DNA of 64,000 nucleotides from Breoghania corrubedonensis (GCF_003053845.1 NZ_QAYG01000006.1:236145-300144), one strand, 5' to 3'. Counted from the first letter of the stretch, positions 47,054 to 57,331 are shown. Notes: generated by a model not told the origin, from the sequence alone. A program made the numbers and translations.

Positions 47054-49054
47054 TCAACCCTGTGCGGCGAGGATGCGCGTGCGTTCGTTTTCCGTCTTCT
47101 CCACCTCTTCGGCGGGGATGTGGAAATCACGCTTGTAGTTGAAGGTGTGGCCGATGGCGACGGTGAGGAGGCCGATGAAGCCCAGCGCCGCAAGCCACCA
47201 GATGTACCAGATGAGCGCAAAGCCGGTGATCAGGCTGAGGCCGGCCAGGATAATGCCGGCGCCCGTGTTCTTGGGCATGTGGATCGGCTTGTAGCCCGTC
47301 AGCGGCCGCTTGTAGCCGTGCTGCTTCATGTCCCACCAGGCGTCGAGGTCATGCACGACGGGTGTGAACGCGAAATTGTAGTCCGGCGGGGGCGAGGAGG
47401 TCGCCCATTCCAGCGTACGCGCATCCCAAGGGTCGCCCGTGGTGTCGCGCAGCTGCTCGCGCTTCATGTAGCTGACGACGAGCTGGACGAGGAATGCGCC
47501 GATGCCGACGGCGATGAGCCCCGCACCGATCGCCGCAATCACGAACCAGATCTGCAGCGAGGGATCGTCGAAGACCCGCATGCGCCGGGTCACGCCCATC
47601 AGGCCGAGCACGTAGAGCGGCATGAAGGCCACATAGAAGCCGATGACCCAGCTCCAGAACGAGATCTTGCCCCAGAACGGATCGAGCTTGTAGCCGAAGG
47701 CCTTCGGGTACCAGAAGTTGATGGCCGCGAAGAGCCCGAACAGCACGCCGCCGATGATCACGTTGTGGAAGTGCGCGATCAGGAACAGCGAGTTGTGGAG
47801 CGAGAAGTCGGCCGGCGGAACCGCCAGCATCACGCCCGACATGCCGCCGATGACGAAGGTCAGCATGAACGCCACGGTCCACATCATCGGCAGGTCGAAG
47901 CGGATGCGGCCCTTGTACATCGTGAACAGCCAGTTGAACATCTTCGCTCCTGTCGGGATCGAGATGATCATCGTGGTGATGCCGAAGAAGGAGTTCACGC
48001 TCGCGCCAGAGCCCATCGTGAAGAAGTGATGGAGCCAGACGAGGTAGGACAGGATGGTGATGACGATGGTGGCGTAGACCATCGAGGTGTAGCCGAACAG
48101 GCGCTTGCCGCAGAAGGTCGAGGTGACTTCCGAGAAGACGCCGAACATCGGAAGAATGAGGATGTAGACCTCCGGGTGGCCCCAGATCCAGATGAGGTTC
48201 ACGTACATCATCGGATTGCCGCCGAAATCGTTCGTGAAGAAGTTCATTCCCACGTAGCGGTCGAGCGACAGCAGCACCATGACGGCGGTGAGCACCGGGA
48301 AGGCGGCGACGATCAGCACGTTCGTACAAAGCGCCGTCCAGGTGAAGACCGGCATCTGCATCATCTTCATGCCCGGTGCGCGCATCTTGATGATCGTACA
48401 GATCAGATTGACGCCGGACAGCAAGGTTCCGACGCCGGCGATCTGCAGCGACCAGATATAGTAATCGACGCCGACGTCCGGGCTGTAGGCGATATTGGAC
48501 AGCGGCGGGTAGGCGAGCCAGCCTGTGCGGGCGAATTCGCCGATGAACAGCGACATCATCACCAGCACGGCGCCGGCGGTCGTCATCCAGAAGCTGAAGT
48601 TGTTGAGGAACGGGAACGATACGTCGCGGGCGCCGATCTGCAGCGGCACGACGTAGTTCATCAGCCCCGTCACGACCGGCATCGCCACGAAGAAGATCAT
48701 GATCACGCCATGGGCGGTGAAGACCTGATCATAGTGGTGGGCGGGCAGGTAGCCGTCCGATCCGCCGAACGCGATCGCCTGCTGCAGGCGCATCATGACG
48801 GCGTCGGCGAAGCCGCGCAGCAGCATGATGATGCCCAGGATCATGTACATGATGCCGATGCGCTTGTGGTCGACGGTGGTGAACCATTCGCGCCAGAGGT
48901 AGCCCCACAGGCGGAAATAGGTGATTGCGCCGAGGACGACGATGCCGCCGAGCGCCACCATCGCGAAGGTGGCCACAAGGATCGGTTCATGCAGGGGCAG
49001 CGAGTCGAGGCCCAGCCGACCCAGCAAAAAGGATGTCTGTTGGTGGTTCATCAT
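47054..49054 (-). CDS. cyoB: Cytochrome bo3 quinol oxidase subunit I (CyoB)
   Basis: Catalytic subunit, 666 residues. [14 protein letters not shown] carries the His-Tyr pair of the CuB site, WLHHFFTMG the paired His ligands, and [12 protein letters not shown] the haem His residues. The length, with extra helices at both ends, is that of quinol-oxidising CyoB. An ATG at 49054 is chosen; a TTG at 49066 adds 4 residues. Confidence 0.96.
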   Translation of the reverse strand: MMNHQQTSFLLGRLGLDSLPLHEPILVATFAMVALGGIVVLGAITYFRLWGYLWREWFTTVDHKRIGIMYMILGIIMLLRGFADAVMMRLQQAIAFGGSDGYLPAHHYDQVFTAHGVIMIFFVAMPVVTGLMNYVVPLQIGARDVSFPFLNNFSFWMTTAGAVLVMMSLFIGEFARTGWLAYPPLSNIAYSPDVGVDYYIWSLQIAGVGTLLSGVNLICTIIKMRAPGMKMMQMPVFTWTALCTNVLIVAAFPVLTAVMVLLSLDRYVGMNFFTNDFGGNPMMYVNLIWIWGHPEVYILILPMFGVFSEVTSTFCGKRLFGYTSMVYATIVITILSYLVWLHHFFTMGSGASVNSFFGITTMIISIPTGAKMFNWLFTMYKGRIRFDLPMMWTVAFMLTFVIGGMSGVMLAVPPADFSLHNSLFLIAHFHNVIIGGVLFGLFAAINFWYPKAFGYKLDPFWGKISFWSWVIGFYVAFMPLYVLGLMGVTRRMRVFDDPSLQIWFVIAAIGAGLIAVGIGAFLVQLVVSYMKREQLRDTTGDPWDARTLEWATSSPPPDYNFAFTPVVHDLDAWWDMKQHGYKRPLTGYKPIHMPKNTGAGIILAGLSLITGFALIWYIWWLAALGFIGLLTVAIGHTFNYKRDFHIPAEEVEKTENERTRILAAQG

Positions 49055-49068
49055 GGTTTTTGACAATC

Positions 49069-50238
49069 TCAGATGTTGTCAGGCCGGGGGGCGGTGTGGG
49101 ACGAGGCCGGCGCGGAAATCGGTGTGGGGGCCGGCGTGGAGACGTTGGAGTGTCTGGCCGGCTGCTGCTCCTGCACGGTCTTGCCCGCAGCGCCGGCGCC
49201 GCGCGTGCCGAACGGATCGGTATCCGTGCACAGGCTGGCGACATAACTGGGCTGGGGACCGAAGATGGCACCTCGACGCTGGTGCTTGTCGTATTCAAGC
49301 TCCTTGGGCAGGACGTTGTGGATGCCCTCAAGGCCGAGGCCGCCCTTGCCGTCGATGGCCATCATCTCGCCCATGCACATCTTCGCCGGGTCCACGCACA
49401 TGTTCAGGATGCGCTGGTAGAGATCATCCTGATATCCGGCGTAATAGGTGGCCGGGACGTTTTCGCTCGGGCGCTCCAGGGCGAAGTAGGCCTGCCGGTC
49501 GAGCTTCTGATCGGCATCACGCACTTTCGCGACCCACTGTTCGAAATCGTCGTTCGACATCCCGTGGAACTTGAAGCGCATGCCGGAGAAGCCGGCGCCG
49601 GAGTAGTTGGCGGAGAAACCGTCATAGACACCCGGCTTGTTGATGACCGCGTGAAGCTTCGTCTCCATGCCCGGCATCGCGTAGATCTGGCCGGCGAGCG
49701 CGGGGATGAAGAACGAGTTCATCACCGAGGACGCGGTAATTTTGAAGGTGATCGGGCGATCGACGGGGGCTGCCAGCTCGTTGACCGTCGCAACTCCGTA
49801 TTCGGGGTAGAAGAACAGCCATTTCCAGTCGAGGGCGACGACCTCCACTTCGAGAGGTTTCACGTTCTCTGGAACAGGCTTGCCTTCGGCGATACGGTCG
49901 AGCGGCCGATAGGGGTCGAGCATGTGGGTGGTGACCCAGGTGATCGAGCCGAGACAGATGATGATCAGCAGCGGCGCGGCCCAGATGATCAGCTCCAGTT
50001 TCAGCGAATGATCCCAGTCCGGCTTGTAGTCCGCGTCATTTCCCTTGCGATATCGCCAGGCGAAAAAGACGGTGAGGGCCATGACAGGCAGCACGACGAT
50101 GAGCATCAGCAGGGTCGCGACCACAATGAGGTCGCGTTGCTGAATGGCCATGTCGCCCGCTGGGTTCAGGACGACGAGGTTGCACCCCCCCAGGAGGGGC
50201 AGGAGGGGGAGGACGAAGAGCGCGCGGATCCGACTCAA
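49069..50238 (-). CDS. cyoA: Cytochrome bo3 quinol oxidase subunit II (CyoA)
   Basis: A 389-residue subunit II. A lipoprotein signal ends at Cys19 (PLLGGC), two helices follow, then a cupredoxin domain lacking the CuA ligands: the CuA Cys region is replaced by [18 protein letters not shown]. This marks a quinol, not cytochrome c, oxidase. The start is TTG at 50238, needed to include the lipobox. The C-terminal 60 residues are Ala/Pro/Ser-rich. Operon order cyoABCD-SURF1; no cyoE in the window. Confidence 0.94.
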   Translation of the reverse strand: MSRIRALFVLPLLPLLGGCNLVVLNPAGDMAIQQRDLIVVATLLMLIVVLPVMALTVFFAWRYRKGNDADYKPDWDHSLKLELIIWAAPLLIIICLGSITWVTTHMLDPYRPLDRIAEGKPVPENVKPLEVEVVALDWKWLFFYPEYGVATVNELAAPVDRPITFKITASSVMNSFFIPALAGQIYAMPGMETKLHAVINKPGVYDGFSANYSGAGFSGMRFKFHGMSNDDFEQWVAKVRDADQKLDRQAYFALERPSENVPATYYAGYQDDLYQRILNMCVDPAKMCMGEMMAIDGKGGLGLEGIHNVLPKELEYDKHQRRGAIFGPQPSYVASLCTDTDPFGTRGAGAAGKTVQEQQPARHSNVSTPAPTPISAPASSHTAPRPDNI

Positions 50239-50309
50239 GACGTTACCCGTGTTTCAATTGAAGAACGCGACTGGTGTGGCCGCAGGCAGACGCAGCACAC
50301 CAAAGGTCA

Positions 50310-50323
50310 TTGATAATTCGCAA
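50310..50323. promoter_or_regulatory. Weak FNR-like site in the cyoA/MHS divergent region
   Basis: TTGATAATTCGCAA has one good half (TTGAT) and a poor second half against TTGAT-N4-ATCAA. It lies 72 bases upstream of cyoA in the 235-base region shared with the divergent transporter gene, and would suit oxygen control of an oxidase operon. Confidence 0.2.
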
Positions 50324-50473
50324 CAGTGACGGTTTGTCGCGCCGTTATAGAGCGCCGAAAGCGGGGAAGAGAAGTCAGGGCTCCTACAGTTGCATGAACT
50401 TACCTAACGTCGGATACTCGTTCGGGCCTGAGAGGTGCGGCCAGTCCGTACCGGGAGGAAATAGGGGCCAAGA

Positions 50474-51784
50474 ATGGAAGTTACGTCGGGTTTAGTAGGG
50501 GTTAACCCCAATGTCGCTTCGGGTGGAGGACATGCCGTTCGTCCAGGCGATATCGCCACAGGTGTGATCATTGGTCGCACTTCAGAATTTTTCGATTTCT
50601 TTGTCTACGCTATCGCGTCGGTTGTGGTGTTTCCGCGACTCGTCTTCCCGTTTGTCGATGCGCTGACAGGGACGCTCTACTCCTTCGCCATCTTCGCGCT
50701 CGCCTTTATCGCTCGTCCGATCGGCTCTGCGCTGTTCATGGCGCTTGATCGCGCACACGGGCGCGGGGTCAAGCTGACGGTTGCGCTGCTTCTTCTGGGA
50801 ACATCCACCGTCTGTCTGGCTTTCCTGCCCGGTTACGGGCAGATCGGAGCCGCGTCGATCATGATCCTGGCGATCCTGCGGATCGGGCAGGGCGTCGCGC
50901 TTGGAGGAAGCTGGGACGGGCTCGCGTCGCTGCTGTCGCTGAGCGCGCCTGCCGGCAAGCGTGGCTGGTACGCCATGGTGCCGCAGCTCGGCGCGCCGCT
51001 CGGCCTCATGGTGGCAAGCGGGCTCTTCGCCTACCTCGTCAGCCAGCTCTCGGCGGATGATTTCTTCTCCTGGGGCTGGCGCTATCCCTTTTTCGTGGCC
51101 TTTGCGCTCAATGTGGTCGCTCTCTTCGCCCGCTTGAGGATCGTGGATACGGATGAATTCCGCCGGCTTTTCCAAAGCCGGGACCTTCAGCCCACGCCGG
51201 TCATATCGACCGTGCGGGCGCAGGGCAGGGCTATCGTCATCGGTGCCTTCGCTCCGCTGGCGAGCTTCGCGCTCTTCCACATGGTAACCGTCTATCCGCT
51301 GTCGTGGGTGTTCCTGGTCAGCGGACATGAGACGGCGGAATTCCTGATGATCGAGGTCGTCGCGGCCATGGTCGGGCTTGTGACCATCGTGCTGTCTGGA
51401 TGGATTGCGGACCGGATCGGACGGCGCCGTCTGCTCGCATGGTGCGCGGTTGCGATCGCGCTGTTCAGCGGCCTCGCTCCTGTGCTTCTCGACCAGGTGG
51501 GCACGGGCGATGTCGTTTTCATGTTGGTCGGGTTCGCCCTGCTCGGGCTGACCTTCGGGCAGTGCTCCGGCGCTGTGGCGTCGAGCTTTCCCAACGAATA
51601 CCGCTACACCGGCTCGGCGCTGACGTCCGATCTGGCGTGGATGTTCGGGGCAGGTTTCGCGCCCTTCGCGGCGCTCTATCTTTCGAGCACCTTCGGCATT
51701 GCGATGGCGGGTCTCTATCTGCTGTCGGGTGCCGCGTGCACGCTGATCGCGCTCGCGCTGAACCGCAAGCTTGCGGATTCATGA
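50474..51784 (+). CDS. MFS transporter, metabolite:H+ symporter (MHS) type
   Basis: A 436-residue transporter with about 12 hydrophobic helices. FFDFFVYAIASVVVFPRLVF near the start, a DRAHGRGVKLT loop in the MFS signature position, and GWIADRIGRRRLLAW between helices 8 and 9 fit MHS-type transporters for organic acids or osmolytes. GGGAGGAA precedes the ATG at a distance of about 12 bases. Divergent from cyoA. Substrate unknown. Confidence 0.85.
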   Translation: MEVTSGLVGVNPNVASGGGHAVRPGDIATGVIIGRTSEFFDFFVYAIASVVVFPRLVFPFVDALTGTLYSFAIFALAFIARPIGSALFMALDRAHGRGVKLTVALLLLGTSTVCLAFLPGYGQIGAASIMILAILRIGQGVALGGSWDGLASLLSLSAPAGKRGWYAMVPQLGAPLGLMVASGLFAYLVSQLSADDFFSWGWRYPFFVAFALNVVALFARLRIVDTDEFRRLFQSRDLQPTPVISTVRAQGRAIVIGAFAPLASFALFHMVTVYPLSWVFLVSGHETAEFLMIEVVAAMVGLVTIVLSGWIADRIGRRRLLAWCAVAIALFSGLAPVLLDQVGTGDVVFMLVGFALLGLTFGQCSGAVASSFPNEYRYTGSALTSDLAWMFGAGFAPFAALYLSSTFGIAMAGLYLLSGAACTLIALALNRKLADS

Positions 51785-51840
51785 TCCGCGTGTGAGGGGT
51801 GGCAGTCGAACGCCCTCGCGTGTCGGTGACCGAAGACGAT

Positions 51841-51873
51841 TCCGGCGGCCGTTCATTGCGAACGGCCGCCGGA
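51841..51873. terminator. Bidirectional terminator
   Basis: Perfect 14-bp stem tccggcggccgttc/gaacggccgccgga with loop attgc, followed by cgggTTTT on the plus strand. Lies in the convergent gap between the MHS transporter and the TIM-barrel gene. Confidence 0.8.
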
Positions 51874-51926
51874 CGGGTTTTCGGGCAATCCGGCTCCGGA
51901 TCGTGTCATTCCAAGGCTAAAGCGCC

Positions 51927-52757
51927 TTAGCGGCGGATCTTGCAGAATTTCTCGATCTGCTCGCGGATGGCGACTTCCGTCGGCAGCCGTTCCATGGAAC
52001 TTGCGCCATAGAAGCCATCAATGCCCGGCACGTTCTTGATGATGTAGGCCGCATCATCAGGCATCGAGATCGGTCCGCCATGGCACAGCACGAGCACGTC
52101 CTCGCGCACCGAACGCGCGGCGTCCGCCCACGCGGCGATCTTTTTCACGCAGTCATCAAGGGTGACGGATGTCTCGGCCCCGATCGCGCCGCCGGTCGTC
52201 AGGCCCATGTGGCAGACGATGATGTCGGCACCGGCTTGCGTCATCGCCCTGGCATCCTCGGCGGAGAAGACGTAGGGCGTCGTCAGCATGTCCTTTTCGT
52301 GGGCGGCGGCGACGATGTCGACTTCCAGCGCGTAGCCCATGCCGGTCTCTTCCAGGTTCGCCCGGAAAGTGCCGTCGATCAGGCCGACAGTCGGGAAATT
52401 CTGGATGCCGGTGAAGCCCAGTTCCTTCAGTTCATCGAGGAAATGATCGGTGATCATGAAGGGGTCGGTGCCGTTCACGCCGGCGAGCACCGGGGTGTGC
52501 TTGACGACAGGCAGCACCTCGCGCGCCATTTCCTTGACGATGTCGTTGGCGTTGCCGTAGGCGAGCAGACCGGCGAGCGAGCCGCGTCCGGCCATGCGGT
52601 AGCGGCCGGAATTGTAGATGACGATCAGATCGATGCCGCCGGCTTCCTCGCATTTCGCGGAAAGCCCCGTGCCGGCGCCGCCGCCGATGATCGGCAAGCC
52701 GTCGGCGATCTTCTTGCGCAGCTTGGCGAGAATTGCGGTTCTGGACATTTCTGTCAT
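51927..52757 (-). CDS. PEP-hydrolase-like TIM-barrel protein (C-terminal Tm-1 domain family)
   Basis: A 276-residue TIM-barrel protein. [30 protein letters not shown] and [13 protein letters not shown] match the phosphoenolpyruvate-hydrolase-like family. In plant Tm-1, a domain of this type is fused behind a UPF0261 domain; here the UPF0261-like protein is the adjacent upstream gene, 9 bases away. Biochemical function is unknown. Confidence 0.85.
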   Translation of the reverse strand: MTEMSRTAILAKLRKKIADGLPIIGGGAGTGLSAKCEEAGGIDLIVIYNSGRYRMAGRGSLAGLLAYGNANDIVKEMAREVLPVVKHTPVLAGVNGTDPFMITDHFLDELKELGFTGIQNFPTVGLIDGTFRANLEETGMGYALEVDIVAAAHEKDMLTTPYVFSAEDARAMTQAGADIIVCHMGLTTGGAIGAETSVTLDDCVKKIAAWADAARSVREDVLVLCHGGPISMPDDAAYIIKNVPGIDGFYGASSMERLPTEVAIREQIEKFCKIRR

Positions 52758-52766
52758 GGCTTGACC

Positions 52767-53963
52767 CTATCTGATCAGTTCGAGGAACGTTTCGGCAAGC
52801 GCATCCGAGAACGCCTTGTCGTTGATATTGCAGTCGAGTTCGATCAACTCGCGATTGGGCGCAGCTTTCCATTCCGCGCGGATCGTCTCAAAAAGGGCGG
52901 CATCGGCTTCGGGGTCGTGGAAGGGCATTCCCGGCGCATCGATAGCCGAGACGCCCTTGAGCGGCAGCAAGAACCGCACCGGTCCTTCCATGCGGTTGAT
53001 CCGCTCCATGATGAACTTGCCGATCGCCCGGTTTTCCTCCGGCGTCGTTCGCATCAGCGTGACTTGCGCATTGTGGACGTAGAGGTTGCGATCGCGGAAT
53101 TCCTTCGGCACGGTTTCCATCGCACCGAAATTGACCATGTCGACGGCCCCGACCGAGCCCACATAGGGCAATCTGGTGCGAATGGCGGCGCCAAAGCGGT
53201 CGTCTGTGCAGGGGAAGACGCCGCCGATCAGATGATCGGGCACTTCCGTGGTCGTCACGTCGAGCATGCCATGCAGGAAGCCGCTCTCGGCGAGCTTTTC
53301 CATCGACTGGCCGCCAATGCCGGTGGCATGGAAGACGGCGACGTCGAAGCGGTCCTCAAGCGTCTTGCGCGCCTGGGTCACGCACTGGGTCGTGACGCCG
53401 AACATCGTCATGCCAATGGCCGGCTTGTCGGCATCGTGGCTCGGAATTTCGCCGAGCACCATGCCGGCCGCCGCGTAGGCGGCATTGGCGATGACGCGCC
53501 GCGAAATGGCGTTGAGGCCGGCGATGTCGACAACTGAATACATCATCGCGATGTCGTTGGGCCCGACATAAGGCGCGGTGTTGCCCGAGGCGACGGTGGA
53601 CAGCATCAGCTTGGGGGTGCCGACGGGCAGTGTTCGCATGGCCTGGGTAACCAGCACCGTATTGCCGCTGCCGCCGAGACCGAGGACGCCGCCGACATCA
53701 TCGCGCGCATTCAACAAGGCGGAAAGCGCATCGGCCATCGCCGAAACGGCAACGCCGCGATCCGTCTGGCCGAGAACGGCGTTGGCGCCTTCGGGATGGA
53801 AAGAGGCGACTTCGGCCGGGTCGATATCGGCGCCCCCCGGTGTTTCCTGGGTGCTTACGTCCACAAGAACCACATCAGCTCCGGCGCTTCGTGCGGCTTC
53901 GGCCGCGAATAGCAGCTCCGGAGCCTTGGTATCAAAGGTCCCGACGATATAGAGCTTTCCCAC
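52767..53963 (-). CDS. Tm-1-like ATP-binding domain protein (UPF0261)
   Basis: A 398-residue protein. YIVGTFDTKAPELLFAAEAA and GLGGSGNTVLVTQAMRTLP are the family motifs, the latter part of the nucleotide site. I chose the GTG at 53963 because AGGGAG precedes it at good distance and VGKLYIVGTFDTK is the usual N-terminus. Operon with the TIM-barrel protein. Physiological role unknown. Confidence 0.87.
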   Translation of the reverse strand: MGKLYIVGTFDTKAPELLFAAEAARSAGADVVLVDVSTQETPGGADIDPAEVASFHPEGANAVLGQTDRGVAVSAMADALSALLNARDDVGGVLGLGGSGNTVLVTQAMRTLPVGTPKLMLSTVASGNTAPYVGPNDIAMMYSVVDIAGLNAISRRVIANAAYAAAGMVLGEIPSHDADKPAIGMTMFGVTTQCVTQARKTLEDRFDVAVFHATGIGGQSMEKLAESGFLHGMLDVTTTEVPDHLIGGVFPCTDDRFGAAIRTRLPYVGSVGAVDMVNFGAMETVPKEFRDRNLYVHNAQVTLMRTTPEENRAIGKFIMERINRMEGPVRFLLPLKGVSAIDAPGMPFHDPEADAALFETIRAEWKAAPNRELIELDCNINDKAFSDALAETFLELIR

Positions 53964-54793
53964 GTTTCTACTCCCTAGGTCAGACAGGCGCCGATGGTCG
54001 CGACCGTATTGGCGAATGCACACAATGCGTAGAGGGGCATTCGGTCGCATAAGTGGATATTTGAACAGGCGGCTTGAGACAACTTGCCGATTGTCCGCAT
54101 GGTTTTCGCGGAAGTTGCCGAGAGGGTGCGAGGATTGAAAATGAGAGGACCAGACGAGGTGCGCGACGGGATGGTCAATGTCACGTTCCTTCGGTCCGAA
54201 CCTTAAGCGAGGCCTTCGTCTGGATGTTCATCTCTCGTCGTTTTCCGTATGATGGCCGTCATGAGAGGCGTGAACGGTTTTCCGACGTTTCGGTGGTCGG
54301 GACGATTGGCGGACGCCGTGAAATGAGCCGCGCATCCTGTTTCAGGGCGCGCGCGGAAAGGTCAGGGGGAACGAGCCGTCCTTTCCGCGCGGCAGTTTCT
54401 CGAATGAGTACATTTTTGAAAAATTATTTCAATCAGATCGGGGGAGCGCACCGGAAGTGATCTGGAATTTCTCATTGAATTGAACTGATTATGGCATTTC
54501 CCGCTGTGGTTGCCGGAAGCCGCTTTCGTCATGGAGGGGCCCGGTTCTTCTGGCGTGTTCCATCTTTCGTGCTTCCTGTCATGGTTTCGCCGGTTGCGGT
54601 GGCCCGCTACGCTGGCCATCGTGGGGAAAACGCAGCTGAGAGGCGACACGGAAGCCGGGGATGCGGCGACCGGGGAAATGGACTTCAGGCGCTGTGAGAT
54701 ATGCGTTGTGGTGCGGGCATTGGACACGCGCGGGTGACGAGGTCCTTGCCCGGGATCCGACTTCCAGATTGGTGCGGTGCAGTGCGCGCGCGC
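53964..54793. other. 830-base region without a convincing gene
   Basis: Between the divergent Tm-1-like and LysR-type genes. A 128-residue plus-strand frame (54074-54460) and several minus-strand frames cross it, but composition and lack of motifs argue against genes. An AT-richer patch at about 54405-54500 could hold promoters, and a 12-bp-stem hairpin lies at 54350-54391. Confidence 0.5.
54350..54391. other. Strong hairpin in the 54-kb gap
   Basis: Perfect 12-bp stem cgcgcggaaagg/cctttccgcgcg with an 18-base loop, followed on the plus strand by a short T-rich stretch (gcagtttctc). Could be a terminator of an unseen small RNA or a repeat remnant. Confidence 0.45.
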
Positions 54794-55729
54794 ATGAAAG
54801 AAAAAGACGTGAATCAGAAACAGATCAACGCTTTTCGGATGGTGATGCGGCATGGTTCGATCACAGCTGCCGCCAATGCGCTGAATGTCTCGCAGCCTGC
54901 CGTCAGCCGGCTCATAGCCGATCTTGAGAGAGCGGTCGGATTTCCCCTGTTGCTGCGGCTGGGGGGAAAGGCGCAACCGACGCCCGAGGCGCACGAGTTC
55001 TTTCAGGAAGTCGAGCGCATGTTCTACGGCTTTGATCGGCTGGCCAAGGTGGCCGGGCAGATCAAGGACATGCGTCGCGCATCGTTCCGGGTGGCCTCGA
55101 TGCCCATGGTGAGCTTCGAGATCCTGCCGCGTGCGATGAAGCGGCTGGCGGATCTCTCTCCCGGTATCAGCATCACCCACGACGTCCATACATCGCCGCG
55201 GATCGTTGATCTTCTGGCCTCCCACCAGATCGATCTCGGCATTGGTCAGTCCTATTCGGCCCCTGCGGCCAATCTGGACGTCCTGGCGGCCTTCCGCACC
55301 GATTGCGTTTGCGTCATGCTTCCCGACAATCCGCTTGCATCGCGGGCAGCGCTGAGCCCGCAGGATCTGAAAGACGAGCCGCTGATCGCGCTGACCTATC
55401 GAACCGTTACGTGGAGTTTCATGGCGCAGCGTTTTGCGGAGGCCGGCATCGCGCCAAAGGTGGTGGCGGAAACGCAGCCCTCCTATTCCGCTTGCGGCTT
55501 GGCTGCTCTCGGTCTCGGGGTGGCCATCGTTGATCCCATTTCGCCCGGGATATTCGGCGATGCCTTACGTGCGGTTCCCTTCGAACCCAAGATTCCCTTC
55601 AATTTCCAAGTTCTGAAACCCGCTGATGTCCCGCTCTCACGGGCAGGCACGCGCTTTTTGGAAGAATTCCTGGCAACCATTGAGGAGCGACCTGACTATG
55701 GACAGACTATCCATAACATTTCCGCATAA
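54794..55729 (+). CDS. LysR-type regulator of the TRAP-DapA-molybdoenzyme cluster
   Basis: A 311-residue LysR-type regulator. The winged helix-turn-helix is AFRMVMRHGSITAAANALNV with SQPAVSRLIADLE after it. The ATG at 54794 starts MKEKDVNQKQINAF. It lies 82 bases upstream of the TRAP binding-protein gene on the same strand. A gcrich palindrome (cggggcgccccg) is in the gap. Probably controls the downstream genes; its effector is unknown. Confidence 0.88.
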   Translation: MKEKDVNQKQINAFRMVMRHGSITAAANALNVSQPAVSRLIADLERAVGFPLLLRLGGKAQPTPEAHEFFQEVERMFYGFDRLAKVAGQIKDMRRASFRVASMPMVSFEILPRAMKRLADLSPGISITHDVHTSPRIVDLLASHQIDLGIGQSYSAPAANLDVLAAFRTDCVCVMLPDNPLASRAALSPQDLKDEPLIALTYRTVTWSFMAQRFAEAGIAPKVVAETQPSYSACGLAALGLGVAIVDPISPGIFGDALRAVPFEPKIPFNFQVLKPADVPLSRAGTRFLEEFLATIEERPDYGQTIHNISA

Positions 55730-55811
55730 GGCCCTCGGATTTTTATATTTGATTTTATCGGGGCGCCCCGGGACTATCCTTCAAAAAAAAGCACCAGCCA
55801 GAGACATCAAA

Positions 55812-56810
55812 ATGAATATCGCTCGTCGCACGTTACTGACCCTGTCGGCCACACTCCTCGGCTTTGCTGCGGCTAACGCTTCGGCATTTGCTGCCGACTA
55901 CACTTTACGGCTTCACACGCTCGTAAAGTCGCCCCATCCCTATAACGACATGGCTTCGGCCATGAAAAAAGAAATAGAAGACAAGAGCGGCGGAAAAATC
56001 GCCGTCAAGATCTTCGATGCCGGCCAGCTTGGCCAGGACCCTGCCGTGATCGGCGAAATGGGTTTCGGCACCATCGACCTGATGATCTCCACGGTGTCGA
56101 ACGCCGCCCAGCAGATCCCGGAATTCTCCATTTTCACGATGCCTTATCTCTTCAACGGCATGGATGACGCGCTGGCGAAGGTTGGCCCGGGCACGAAGGT
56201 TCAGGCTCATTTCGAGAAGGTCTACGAGGAACATGCTGTCGGCATGAAGCTGCTGGCGCTTGGTGCCTCCGGTACGCGCAACATGTCCACCGCCGCCACG
56301 GTCGTGAACGGCCCGGACGACCTCAAGGGTCTCAAGATGCGCACGCCGCCCTCGCCGATGGATGCCAAGACGTGGGCCGCCTTCGGCATGCTTCCGGTGA
56401 CGGTCGCCTGGGGTGAACTCTACGCGGCCATGCAGACCGGCGTCGCGGATGCGATGGAAAGCTCGCTTCCGGGGTATACCGGGTCCAAGCTCTACGAGGT
56501 CGCTCCGAACCTCGCCCTGACCGAGCACACCATCCAGATCAATCACATCTCGATCTCGCAGCGCACCTGGGACAAGCTGCCCGCCGACCTGCAGAAGATC
56601 GTCCAGCAGGCCGCGATCGACGCGAACGCCTATGGTGTGGAGAAGGCCAAGGAATACGACGCCAAGCTTGTCGAGACGCTGCAGAGCGAACACGGCGTCA
56701 AGGTCACGCATCCGGACAAGGCTGCCTTCATCGAAACGGTTGCCCCGCTCCAGATCGAACTGGCCAAGGAACTCGACCTTAGCGACGAGTACGACCTCCT
56801 CAAGAACTGA
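55812..56810 (+). CDS. TRAP transporter substrate-binding protein (DctP family)
   Basis: A 332-residue periplasmic TRAP binding protein with a signal peptide ending near residue 27 (NASAFA). Family segments GELYAAMQTGVADAMESS and LKGLKMRTPPSPMDAKTW, with the Arg that usually binds a carboxylate, are present. The start at 55812 (MNIARRTLL) gives a normal signal peptide; the longer frame overlaps the LysR gene. Ligand is likely an organic acid. Confidence 0.93.
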   Translation: MNIARRTLLTLSATLLGFAAANASAFAADYTLRLHTLVKSPHPYNDMASAMKKEIEDKSGGKIAVKIFDAGQLGQDPAVIGEMGFGTIDLMISTVSNAAQQIPEFSIFTMPYLFNGMDDALAKVGPGTKVQAHFEKVYEEHAVGMKLLALGASGTRNMSTAATVVNGPDDLKGLKMRTPPSPMDAKTWAAFGMLPVTVAWGELYAAMQTGVADAMESSLPGYTGSKLYEVAPNLALTEHTIQINHISISQRTWDKLPADLQKIVQQAAIDANAYGVEKAKEYDAKLVETLQSEHGVKVTHPDKAAFIETVAPLQIELAKELDLSDEYDLLKN

Positions 56811-56819
56811 TGCCTCCGA

Positions 56820-56844
56820 GGGCCCGCCCTATACAGGCGGGCCC
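56820..56844 (+). other. Intercistronic hairpin between dctP- and dctQ-type genes
   Basis: Perfect 9-bp stem gggcccgcc/ggcgggccc with loop ctataca, immediately after the binding-protein stop. No T-run. It may stabilise the binding-protein message, as with other importer operons here. Confidence 0.6.
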
Positions 56845-56860
56845 CCAACGGAAGACGCTC

Positions 56861-57331
56861 ATGTTACACCGTCTTTGTGACCGGGTGGCCGCAATCCTGC
56901 GCATCCTGTCCTGGATCGCCTTTGCGGCCCTGATCATTACCGTCGCGCTCCAGGTGCTGGCCCGGGATATCCTCGCAGCGCCGATGATCTGGACCGGCGA
57001 TGTCGCCCAGCTTCTCTTCACCTGGCTGATCTTTATCGGTGCCGCTGCAGGATTGCGCTTGGGGTCGCACTACACGGTCGACCTGCTGCCCATGCATCGC
57101 CGCACGGTCAAGCTTTCCACGGACTGGATCGGTTTCGTCGCTGGGGTGCTGGTTGCGTTGCTGCTGCTGATCTGCGGTTGGGAACTCACGATGATCCGCT
57201 CTACTGCCGTCGTCCAGTCATTGGGTATTTCCCGCTTCTGGATGTTCCTCCCGCTGCCCCTTTCGGGAGCGTTCATGATCCTGTTCCTGGCAGAAATGCT
57301 GCAGGACCTTCTGACCCGGAGGGTCGCATGA
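56861..57331 (+). CDS. TRAP transporter small permease (DctQ family)
   Basis: A 156-residue four-helix subunit. RDILAAPMIWTGDVAQLLF and WLIFIGAAAGLRLGSHYTVD fit the DctQ family. The ATG at 56861 follows GGAAG; a start at 56810 lies in the hairpin region. The stop overlaps the dctM-type start. Confidence 0.9.
   Translation: MLHRLCDRVAAILRILSWIAFAALIITVALQVLARDILAAPMIWTGDVAQLLFTWLIFIGAAAGLRLGSHYTVDLLPMHRRTVKLSTDWIGFVAGVLVALLLLICGWELTMIRSTAVVQSLGISRFWMFLPLPLSGAFMILFLAEMLQDLLTRRVA

Noticed and set aside
47120..49063. 647-codon plus-strand frame opposite cyoB
   Set aside because: Antisense to cyoB; composition dominated by His, Asp, Arg and Glu, no motif.
49069..50238. Reading the oxidase as cytochrome c (aa3) type
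   Set aside because: The subunit II cupredoxin domain lacks the CuA Cys ligands and is a lipoprotein as in quinol oxidases.
52080..53537. 485-codon plus-strand frame across the Tm-1-like pair
   Set aside because: It spans two well-supported genes on the other strand and has no motif.
54074..54460. 128-residue plus-strand frame in the large gap
   Set aside because: Arg/Ser/Gly-rich, no family likeness, no clear ribosome site; better left as non-coding.
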